Position numbers and translations under genes: made by a program. Shown piece after piece: positions 1-5,045 of a stretch of DNA of 13,573 nucleotides. The notes beneath the pieces were generated by a model. The model was given only the letters and a program-made list of their open reading frames with translations. It made no database searches and had not been told where the DNA came from. The stretch comes from JBJSXF01 sp046086225 (GTDB lineage: Bacteria; Actinomycetota; Acidimicrobiia; IMCC26256; PALSA-610): the NCBI GenBank assembly GCA_046086225.1, contig JBJSXF010000157.1:1-13573 (forward strand). Direction: 5' to 3'. Position 1 is the stretch's first letter. Every line of letters starts with the position of its first letter.

Positions 1-704
1 CCGACATCCTCGTAACCGACGTCGGGCACCTCCTCGAGGACGAGCTCCTCGACCTCGGGTCGCGGCAGCTTCTCGACGATGAGCCCCGACCGCTCCTCCA
101 TGAGGACGTGATCTCCCGCACGCAGCCGCACGTCGAGCAGGGCGTCGCCGATCTCGGCGACTCGCTCCTCGTCGGCCCGACCGATGACGAGCGCCCGGGA
201 ACGGTCGGCGAGGTACTCCTTGAAGGTGACGACGAGCCCGCCGCCCTCGGCCGGACGGGCCAGGACGACGTTGTAGCCCTCGTTGAGCACGACCTCCTGC
301 CCGCGGGCGAGGGTCGTGACGTCGATCTCGGGGTGGATGCCGACGCGCATCTTGCGGCCGGCGGTGAAGATGTCGACGGTGCCGTCGTCGTTGGCGCCGA
401 TGAAGGTGGCATAGGCGGCCGGCGGCATCGTCAGCTTCTCGACCTCCTCCCGGAGCGCCGCGATGTGGTCGCGCGCCTCCCGGAGGGTTGCCGAGAGCTT
501 CTCGTTCTGCGAGACGGCTTGCGCGAGCTGGCCCTTCGTCTCGAGGAGCCGCTCCTCGAGGGTGCGGACCCGCTTCGGCGCGTCCTGGAGACGTCGACGG
601 AGGATCTCGAGCTCCTCTTCGAGGGCGGCCATCTCGGCTCGTACCCGAGCGACCTCGGCGGCGTCGTCCGCCGCGCCCTCCCGGCCCTTGCGATCGGCTG
701 CCAT
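1..704 (-). CDS. arc: Proteasome-associated ATPase ARC/Mpa, N-terminal part (runs off left edge)
   Basis: Partial gene; the first 234 codons are visible. In the family, hexameric ARC/Mpa binds pupylated proteins with its N-terminal coiled coils, unfolds them with a AAA+ ring and feeds them to the 20S proteasome in the cytoplasm. What is seen: a charged leader, a long heptad-rich coiled coil at about residues 15-92, then beta-rich sequence at about 95-215 fitting the tandem OB folds (for example FIGANDDGTVDIF at 101-113). The inter-domain signature LVLEEVPDVGYEDV at 221-234 leads straight into the AAA+ domain, whose Walker motifs lie outside the window. The ATG at 704 was chosen because a strong GAGGAGGG ribosome binding site precedes it and the coiled coil begins soon after. 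It is divergent from the ferredoxin gene across 181 bp. Family assignment is secure; completeness cannot be judged. Confidence 0.95.
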   Translation of the reverse strand, partial: MAADRKGREGAADDAAEVARVRAEMAALEEELEILRRRLQDAPKRVRTLEERLLETKGQLAQAVSQNEKLSATLREARDHIAALREEVEKLTMPPAAYATFIGANDDGTVDIFTAGRKMRVGIHPEIDVTTLARGQEVVLNEGYNVVLARPAEGGGLVVTFKEYLADRSRALVIGRADEERVAEIGDALLDVRLRAGDHVLMEERSGLIVEKLPRPEVEELVLEEVPDVGYEDV

Positions 705-707
705 GCG

Positions 708-715
708 CCCTCCTC
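708..715 (-). promoter_or_regulatory. Ribosome binding site of arc
   Basis: The minus strand reads GAGGAGGG, then CGC, then the ATG at 704. It is a strong anti-SD match, only 3 nt from the start codon by its last base and about 6 nt by its core. It fixes the arc start and shows that this gene, unlike several others in the window, has a leader. Confidence 0.75.
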
Positions 716-728
716 GTGCCGCCCGGCG

Positions 729-734
729 ACCCTA
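729..734 (-). promoter_or_regulatory. Candidate -10 element (TAGGGT) of arc
   Basis: The minus strand carries TAGGGT 24 nt upstream of the arc ATG. Transcription starting 6-7 nt after it would give a leader of about 18 nt containing the GAGGAGGG site. The same hexamer stands before two other genes in the window (8767 and 12038). No clear -35 box is visible. Assignment is by position and recurrence only. Confidence 0.45.
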
Positions 735-870
735 CCCCGCTCCCCTCACCGCGCCGCGCGCATTCCGGAGGCCGGCCGGACGGTGCCGACGGACGCACCA
801 CCTGGTTCAGAGCGGACGGTCCGGCTGTGCTATCAAAGAGGGGTCGGAACTGCCCGACGAACCGACGGAA

Positions 871-878
871 AGGTGAGG
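871..878 (+). promoter_or_regulatory. Ribosome binding site of the ferredoxin gene
   Basis: AGGTGAGG lies 7 nt upstream of the ATG at 886, inside the purine-rich stretch GGAAAGGTGAGGA. This is a good SD and supports the chosen start. No convincing -10 element of the TANNNT type was found upstream; the A/T-richest spot is CTATCAAAG near 831-839. Confidence 0.7.
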
Positions 879-885
879 ACCCCCG

Positions 886-1122
886 ATGAAGGTCTGGATC
901 GACCAGGATCTGTGCACCGGCGACGGCCTCTGCGAGGAGATCGCCCCGGACGTGTTCACCCTGCTCGACGACGGGCTCGCCTACGTCAAGGAAGGCGACA
1001 AGGTCTTCTCCGAGCCGGGCGGCGCCGAGGGTCTGGCCAACTTCGCCGACAACCTCACCGACGCGGTCGTCGAAGCCGCCGAGGAGTGCCCCGGCGAGTG
1101 CATCTTCATCGAGGCCGACTGA
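886..1122 (+). CDS. Small single-cluster ferredoxin (78 aa)
   Basis: Cytoplasmic one-electron carrier. The cluster motif is C10-x2-D13-x2-C16 near the N-terminus and C68-P69 near the C-terminus. In actinobacterial ferredoxins of this type a non-Cys residue at the second ligand position usually means a [3Fe-4S] cluster, although Asp can also complete a [4Fe-4S] cluster. A further cysteine, C72 (CPGEC), is not part of the standard motif. Length is normal for the family, whose characterised members often serve cytochromes P450. Here no P450 or reductase is nearby; the divergent neighbour is the proteasome ATPase. From memory, a small ferredoxin gene also occurs beside arc in other actinobacteria, which I cannot check here. 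The stop lies 12 bp from the stop of the convergent protease gene and no clear terminator hairpin lies between them. Family secure, redox partner unknown. Confidence 0.9.
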   Translation: MKVWIDQDLCTGDGLCEEIAPDVFTLLDDGLAYVKEGDKVFSEPGGAEGLANFADNLTDAVVEAAEECPGECIFIEAD

Positions 1123-1134
1123 CCCGAGTCCGGA

Positions 1135-2304
1135 TCAGCGCGGCGGGCACGCTCCCGTCGCCACCGGAATCCGGTCCTGCGCTGACTCGAGCGCAGGCCC
1201 CAGCTCCGACGGAGTGAGGGCGTAGGCCGTCGTCGGATCGACGGGGTCGATCGCGAAGGCGAGTCCGATCACCCGTCCGAGCGGGTCGACGAGCGGAGCA
1301 CCCGAATCCCCGGGGCGCAGCCGGGCCGCGAGCACCTCCACCCGCCGCCGGATCTCGTGGCGGCCCGTGATGTCGGTGCCGACCGCAGTCAGCACCCGAC
1401 CGATCCGAGCCGATGACCGGTCGAGCGGTCCCCCACCCGGGAACCCGTAGACGACACCGACCGCCCCGGGCGTCGCGCGCGCGAGTGGCAACGGCGACGC
1501 GGCGAAACCCGGGATCACCAGCACCGCGACATCGCGCCGGGCGTCGAACGCCACGACCGTGGCGCCGTACTCCCGCCCGCGCTCGTCGGCGACGACGGGC
1601 GCCCCGGTTCCGGCGACGACGTGGGCATTGGTCACGAGCAGTCCTCGCCCGGCGACGAAGGCCGTTCCCGAGCGTCGCGTGCCGCAGCCCCGGGCCGAGA
1701 CGGTGAGGACCGAGCCCCGCACCCGCCGGTCGACGCCTTCGGGGAGCAGGAGGTCGGGAACCGGACCGGGATCGGGCGGCGCATCGATCCAGTCGAAGGG
1801 ATTCGATGCGATGGCCCCGGAGACCTTCCGGCCCCACGCCACCACCGGACCCGGCTGCGGGGGCAGGAGATCCTCGAGTGTGCGGACAATGGTCGAATCG
1901 CGCACCGTGCGGGCGGGCCAACCCGGAGCCGTGGCGAGGGTCGGGACGGCGAACCACGCGAGGAGCAGCACACCGAGCGACCCGGCCGTGGCGCCCGCCG
2001 CCCGATCCCACGTCCGGAGTTCGCCGGTACCGGGGAGCACCCCCCGCAGCACGACCCCCGCGCCCCGGCCGATGAGCTGGCCGATGAGCGCTGCGGCTCC
2101 GAGGAAGACGATGGTGACCAGCACCCGGTCGTCGGCACCCGTTCCGCCGAGGGTGCGGGCGATGAAGGGGATGAAGCGCCCGGCGACGAGGATGCCGGCG
2201 AGCAGGCCGATCCAGGCCGTGATCCGGGCGACGAATCCCAGCCGCCACCCGCCGAAGCCTGCCGCCCCGGCGAGGAGGAGGACGACGAGGTCGAAGCGGC
2301 TCAT
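1135..2304 (-). CDS. marP: MarP-like membrane-anchored serine protease (CvpA domain plus trypsin-like domain)
   Basis: 389 aa from the ATG at 2304. Residues 4-22, 24-45, 61-86 and 106-124 are hydrophobic segments forming a CvpA-type membrane domain; a linker of about 70 residues follows. A chymotrypsin-fold protease spans about 190-389, with triad H228 (TNAHVV), D258 (RRDVAVL) and S334 (GDSGAPL). This is the architecture of Mycobacterium MarP (Rv3671c), a periplasmic protease needed for resistance to acid and oxidative stress. MarP's protease domain is held by a disulfide. C207 (ARGCG) and C386 (TGACPP), the only two cysteines in the protein, sit where that pair would be expected. The ATG overlaps the trmI stop as ATGA, implying translational coupling. 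A longer in-frame reading back to 2400 lies inside trmI and was rejected. Protease and topology calls are strong; orthology with MarP is likely. Confidence 0.88.
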   Translation of the reverse strand: MSRFDLVVLLLAGAAGFGGWRLGFVARITAWIGLLAGILVAGRFIPFIARTLGGTGADDRVLVTIVFLGAAALIGQLIGRGAGVVLRGVLPGTGELRTWDRAAGATAGSLGVLLLAWFAVPTLATAPGWPARTVRDSTIVRTLEDLLPPQPGPVVAWGRKVSGAIASNPFDWIDAPPDPGPVPDLLLPEGVDRRVRGSVLTVSARGCGTRRSGTAFVAGRGLLVTNAHVVAGTGAPVVADERGREYGATVVAFDARRDVAVLVIPGFAASPLPLARATPGAVGVVYGFPGGGPLDRSSARIGRVLTAVGTDITGRHEIRRRVEVLAARLRPGDSGAPLVDPLGRVIGLAFAIDPVDPTTAYALTPSELGPALESAQDRIPVATGACPPR

Positions 2305-3086
2305 GCGCCGGGCGCCTCGAGCAACCGGGTCACCGTGAGGAACCCGGTGTGGGCGACCATCCGGTGGTCGGGTCGGATCGACTGGCCCTCGATGTGCCAT
2401 CCCCGCTGGAGCACCTCGATCGTCTCGGTCATCCCGAACGGCGCGTCCGCGAGCTCTTCCCGGAGTCGACCGACCTGGAGGATCGTCGGGAGGTAGGCGC
2501 AGAGGATGCCGCCGGGCCGCAGGGCAGTGGCCGCATGCCGCACGACCCGCCAGGGTTCGGGGAGGTCGAGGAGGACCCGATCGAGATCGACCTCGTCGAT
2601 TCCGTCGTAGATGTCGCGAATCTCGACGGTGAGCGGCTGGTCGGGCCCGAGGAAGGCCTCAACGTTGGCCCGGGCCCGCTCGGCGAAATCCTCGCGGAGC
2701 TCATAACCCGTGACCCGCCCGGCGGGACCGATCGCTCGCAGCAGGGCCGTGGTCAAGGCGCCCGAGCCGATCCCCGATTCGAGCACGTGCGCCCCCGGGA
2801 AGATGTCGGCGAGCACGAGGATCGGACCGATGTCCTTCGGATAAATGACCTGGGCACCGCGTGGCATCTCGAGGATGTACTCGCCGAGAGTGGGCCGAAC
2901 GGCGGTGAGGCGCGCCCCACGGGTCGTACGGACGGTCACCCCTTCGTCCCGACCGATGAGATCGTCGTGAGCGATGACGCCGGCGTGGGTGTGGAACTCC
3001 CCGCCGTCGACGAGGGTGATGAGGTGGCGCCGCTTGCGGTTGTCGACGAGCAACACCCGGTCGCCCGCACCGAACGGGCGCCTCAC
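2301..3086 (-). CDS. trmI: tRNA (adenine-N1-)-methyltransferase, position 58 (TrmI family)
   Basis: 261 aa, starting with GTG at 3086, which forms a GTGA overlap with the stop of the ttuA-like gene. Family members methylate N1 of A58 in the tRNA T-loop using S-adenosylmethionine, normally as a tetramer. The N-terminal beta domain holds IYPKDIG (81-87). The SAM motif I is VLESGIGSGALT (101-112), the ribose-binding acid is E129 (GYELRE), and the catalytic-site motif is VLLDLPEPW (171-179) with D174. A C-terminal RMVAHTGFL (242-250) is also typical. An in-frame extension to 3320 was rejected: its first 78 residues read through the upstream gene in another frame and show no family similarity. TrmI also lies near the proteasome ATPase in mycobacteria (Rv2118c and Rv2115c). 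The immediate upstream partner is the thiolation enzyme acting four nucleotides away on the same loop. Confidence 0.93.
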   Translation of the reverse strand: MRRPFGAGDRVLLVDNRKRRHLITLVDGGEFHTHAGVIAHDDLIGRDEGVTVRTTRGARLTAVRPTLGEYILEMPRGAQVIYPKDIGPILVLADIFPGAHVLESGIGSGALTTALLRAIGPAGRVTGYELREDFAERARANVEAFLGPDQPLTVEIRDIYDGIDEVDLDRVLLDLPEPWRVVRHAATALRPGGILCAYLPTILQVGRLREELADAPFGMTETIEVLQRGWHIEGQSIRPDHRMVAHTGFLTVTRLLEAPGA

Positions 3087-3982
3087 GATGCCCGGTCCCG
3101 GAGTCGGCAGAACGCGCACCGGTCGCCGGGCGTCGGGCTCCCGCAGCCCGAGCACGCACCGAGCGCGTCGCGTGCTTCGGCGACCTCGTCGGCGAACCGG
3201 GGCCGGGCCCGCTCGAGGAACCCCCCGAGGAACGCCGCCTTGGTGCCGGGCGAGCGCTCCTCGAGCGAGTCGAGGATCTCCTTGAATCCGAGGTGGCGGT
3301 TCCCGACGGCCATCGGACATTCATCGACGATGTAGTCGATTCCCTGGAGTACGCAATACGCCGCGATCTCCCGCTCCCCGAGCCGGATGAGGGGCTTCAC
3401 CTTGCGGGCGAACCCACGGCCGGCCGGGAGCACCGGCTCCTGGCGGCCGAGATACTCGGTCTCCCACCGCAGGACGTTGCCGAGTAGCACCGCGGCCTCG
3501 TCGTCGAGGTTGTGACCGGTGGCGAGGACGTCGTACCCGCCGTCGAGCGCCGCCCGGTTGAAGAGATGGCGCTTCGACAGGCCGCACGCCGAGCAGGGCG
3601 TTCGGTGGGCGGCGACCGATCCGGTCGGGATGTCGAACCCGAACTCGACCGGCACGTCGACCTCGACGAGCGGCCAGGCGTGGGCGGCCGCGAACTCCCG
3701 CGCGTGCCGGCCCGACGCGTCGGAGTACTCGCCGATCCCGAGGCCGATGTAGAGGCCGTCGGCCCGATATCCGAGATCGCGGAGGAGATGCCAGAGGGCG
3801 AGGGAGTCCTTGCCGCCGGACACGGCGACGAGGATCCGGTCTTCGGTCCCGAACATGTCGTGGTCGGCGACGGCCCGGCGGACCTGCTCACGGCAATGGT
3901 GGGTGAAGCACTCGGGACAGAAGGCAGCATTGTGCCGACGGACCTCGATGACGGCATGGCCACGGCAGCGGCGACACTTCAT
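3083..3982 (-). CDS. ttuA: TtuA/Ncs6-family tRNA 2-thiolation enzyme
   Basis: 299 aa. The family activates a uridine or ribothymidine in tRNA by adenylation and inserts sulfur supplied by a ubiquitin-like thiocarboxylate carrier, using an oxygen-labile [4Fe-4S] cluster. Visible parts in order: zinc finger C3, C6, C22, C25; PP-loop SGGKDS (55-60); cluster cysteines C130 and C133 (PCSACG) with C222 (DECPMA); GHNLDDEA (156-163) in the ATPase core; C-terminal zinc finger C277, C280, C289, C292. As I recall, C130/C133/C222 coincide with the cluster ligands of Thermus TtuA. Length is normal. The ATG has no obvious SD and begins 16 nt after the stop of the sulfur-carrier gene; its end overlaps the trmI start. 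The likely product is 2-thioribothymidine at position 54. Anticodon s2U34 (Ncs6-like) or s2C32 (TtcA-like) activity cannot be ruled out, but the zinc fingers and neighbours favour TtuA. Confidence 0.9.
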   Translation of the reverse strand: MKCRRCRGHAVIEVRRHNAAFCPECFTHHCREQVRRAVADHDMFGTEDRILVAVSGGKDSLALWHLLRDLGYRADGLYIGLGIGEYSDASGRHAREFAAAHAWPLVEVDVPVEFGFDIPTGSVAAHRTPCSACGLSKRHLFNRAALDGGYDVLATGHNLDDEAAVLLGNVLRWETEYLGRQEPVLPAGRGFARKVKPLIRLGEREIAAYCVLQGIDYIVDECPMAVGNRHLGFKEILDSLEERSPGTKAAFLGGFLERARPRFADEVAEARDALGACSGCGSPTPGDRCAFCRLRDRAS

Positions 3983-3998
3983 CGGCGGCGAAGCGGTC

Positions 3999-4199
3999 TC
4001 AGAACGCGCCGCCCGACATCACCGGGCGGATCTCGACCTCGTCGGTCTCCTCGAGGCGCTCGTCGGGGGTCACGAGGGTGCCGTTGCGGATGACGAGGAC
4101 GGACTCCCGCACGACACCGAGCTCCTCGAGCAGCCGACCGACATCGGACGGCGCCGAGCGCTCGATCTCGCGGGTCGGGTTCCGGAGCTTCAGCCGCAT
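3999..4199 (-). CDS. ttuB: Ubiquitin-like sulfur carrier (TtuB/MoaD/ThiS family) with a Gly-Gly-Ala-Phe C-terminus
   Basis: 66 aa, beta-grasp size and pattern: strand at 1-5, hydrophobic helix around DVGRLLEELG (19-28), strand ESVLVIRNG (32-40), and the tail EVEIRPVMSGG (54-64). Carriers of this family are adenylated by an E1-like enzyme on the terminal glycine, converted to a thiocarboxylate and passed to a sulfur-using enzyme, here presumably the adjacent TtuA. The oddity is the last two residues: the gene encodes SGGAF followed by a stop, while active carriers normally end in GG. A protease would have to remove Ala-Phe, or the protein works differently. Neither an E1 activator nor a JAMM peptidase is in the window. 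The start lacks an SD but has a TAGCCT hexamer 9 nt upstream. ThiS or MoaD roles are less likely, given the neighbours. Confidence 0.85.
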   Translation of the reverse strand: MRLKLRNPTREIERSAPSDVGRLLEELGVVRESVLVIRNGTLVTPDERLEETDEVEIRPVMSGGAF

Positions 4200-4208
4200 C
4201 GCGAGCGG

Positions 4209-4214
4209 AGGCTA
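4209..4214 (-). promoter_or_regulatory. Candidate -10 element (TAGCCT) of the ttuB-ttuA-trmI-marP genes
   Basis: The minus strand reads TAGCCT, nine bases (CCGCTCGCG), then the ttuB ATG. A transcript starting 6-7 nt after the hexamer would have almost no leader, which fits the absence of an SD. The same hexamer precedes the acyl-CoA synthetase gene at 8752. If real, the RNA-modification genes can be transcribed independently of the membrane-protein genes upstream. Confidence 0.45.
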
Positions 4215-4227
4215 CCGGCGGGGGTCG

Positions 4228-4440
4228 TCAGGGAGTGTCGCCCGAGCGCCGGGCCGAGACACCGAGGACGTCACCCGGTTGGATCACGGTGCGGTAGAGC
4301 ACCGGTTCGGGCTCGCGAGCCAACCGCCCGATCGTCCGGGCGCCGATGGCGACGATCGCCACGATGATCCAGGGTTTCGAGCCGGCGAGCCCTCGGCGCA
4401 GCCCCGACATGCTCACCCACCGCAGCAACTCGCCGAGCAC
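4228..4440 (-). CDS. Small single-pass membrane protein, function unknown
   Basis: 70 aa from a GTG at 4440, 3 nt after the stop of the preceding gene. An internal ATG at 4410, preceded by GGGTGAGC, is an equally good start and would give 60 aa. I do not recognise the family. The visible structure is a short basic N-terminus, one membrane segment around SKPWIIVAIVAIGARTIG (21-38), and a cytoplasmic-type tail with PVLYRTVIQPGDVLGVSAR (46-64). It sits third in a row of small membrane proteins (holin-like, DUF3618-like, this one) and ends 28 nt before the sulfur-carrier gene. The three are probably made together. It may be a Gly/Pro-turn-tailed accessory to the other two, but no function can be assigned. 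Confidence 0.65.
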   Translation of the reverse strand: MLGELLRWVSMSGLRRGLAGSKPWIIVAIVAIGARTIGRLAREPEPVLYRTVIQPGDVLGVSARRSGDTP

Positions 4441-4443
4441 GAC

Positions 4444-4650
4444 TCAGATCCGCCGGATCTCGAGCACGGTCTGCTTCCGCCGTCCCCGCCGCCGTCCGAA
4501 CCAGTAGGCGACGACGACCGCGACGACGACCGTGCCGACCGCCACGGCCACGGCCGGCACTTTCACCGCTTCGACCTGATCGTCGATCTCGCCGCGGAGC
4601 TCCCGCAGCTTCGACTCGATGTCCGACCGGGTGATCCGCTCGTCGCTCAC
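4444..4650 (-). CDS. DUF3618-like single-pass membrane protein
   Basis: 68 aa from a GTG at 4650, which overlaps the upstream stop as GTGA. The N-terminal half is charged and helical (SDIESKLRELRGEIDDQVEA at 9-28), resembling the short 'IE..R.EL' pattern of DUF3618 proteins. One membrane helix follows at about 31-50, then a strongly basic patch WFGRRRGRRKQ (50-60). The expected topology is one pass with the basic side inside. In actinobacteria DUF3618-type genes commonly accompany holin-superfamily-III (Phage_holin_3_6) genes, as here. The biochemical role is unknown; a structural or envelope-stress role is only a guess. The DUF assignment is by pattern and is moderately secure. Confidence 0.7.
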   Translation of the reverse strand: MSDERITRSDIESKLRELRGEIDDQVEAVKVPAVAVAVGTVVVAVVVAYWFGRRRGRRKQTVLEIRRI

Positions 4651-4949
4651 GACTGCCTCCGGGAACGAGCCGACCAGGCACCGACCGCAACGAGAATCGA
4701 GGCCACGACGACGATCGCGTACGGCACCCAGGAGAAGTTCCCCGTGAAGGCGGTACCGGTCTGATCGGTGAGGAGGCGGAGGATGCCGATCTCCACGAAC
4801 ACGATCCCCGTGCCGATGAGGAGCGCGGCTGCGAGCCCGAAGCCGGCGAAGCGGCCGAGGGTCTTGAGCGGCTCGATCGTCTCCTGCTTGGCGTAATCGA
4901 CGACGAGCGCCTGGAGCTCGCGTGCGGTCTCTTGGGGGTTGTCGGCCAC
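4647..4949 (-). CDS. Holin-superfamily-III-like (Phage_holin_3_6 type) two-pass membrane protein
   Basis: 100 aa from a GTG at 4949 with a good SD (GAGAGGA, 4 nt away). A longer reading to 5012 adds an arginine-rich segment without an SD and was rejected. An N-terminal amphipathic region ETARELQALVVDYAKQET (7-24) is followed by two membrane helices at about 33-58 and 75-92, joined by a short loop, with a basic end SARSRRQS. This is the usual layout of the actinobacterial chromosomal 'phage holin family' proteins, which are not tied to prophages; nothing phage-like surrounds it. It is the first of three overlapping or adjacent small membrane-protein genes. Function is unproven in the family. 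It follows the ADP-forming synthetase gene after 96 bp in which no TANNNT-type -10 is visible, so it may be reached by read-through. Confidence 0.75.
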   Translation of the reverse strand: MADNPQETARELQALVVDYAKQETIEPLKTLGRFAGFGLAAALLIGTGIVFVEIGILRLLTDQTGTAFTGNFSWVPYAIVVVASILVAVGAWSARSRRQS

Positions 4950-4953
4950 GTCG

Positions 4954-4960
4954 TCCTCTC
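4954..4960 (-). promoter_or_regulatory. Ribosome binding site of the holin-like gene
   Basis: The minus strand reads GAGAGGA, then CGAC, then GTG at 4949. It decides between the 100-residue start and the longer 121-residue reading. Confidence 0.65.
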
Positions 4961-5045
4961 GACTCCGGGCGTCAGTCTCGCAACGGGCTCGGGCCCGACG
5001 CAAGGTGGGCACCGGGTTGCGGGTTCCGGGCCTGCGCCGTCGCGA

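Noticed and set aside
831..839. CTATCAAAG as the ferredoxin -10 element
   Set aside because: Does not fit TANNNT and has no -35 partner at proper spacing. It was noted as the A/T-richest spot only, and no promoter was called.
108..1217. 369-codon plus-strand frame across arc and the ferredoxin
   Set aside because: Covers the antisense of arc and a wrong frame of the ferredoxin. Both real genes have SD sites and conserved motifs in other frames.
3087..3320. 78-residue N-terminal extension of TrmI
   Set aside because: Lies entirely inside the ttuA coding region, is Arg/Pro-rich and lacks family similarity. GTG at 3086 gives normal length and a GTGA overlap.
4647..4949. Holin gene as evidence of a prophage
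   Set aside because: No endolysin, integrase, structural or att-like sequence nearby. This holin-superfamily-III type is a common actinobacterial chromosomal gene.
4984..5020. Possible terminator hairpins between the ADP-forming synthetase and the holin-like gene (CGGGC/GCCCG around a 4-nt loop; GCAA...TTGC)
   Set aside because: Stems are 4-5 bp and there is no T-run on either strand. Such short G+C palindromes are expected by chance here, so no terminator was called.
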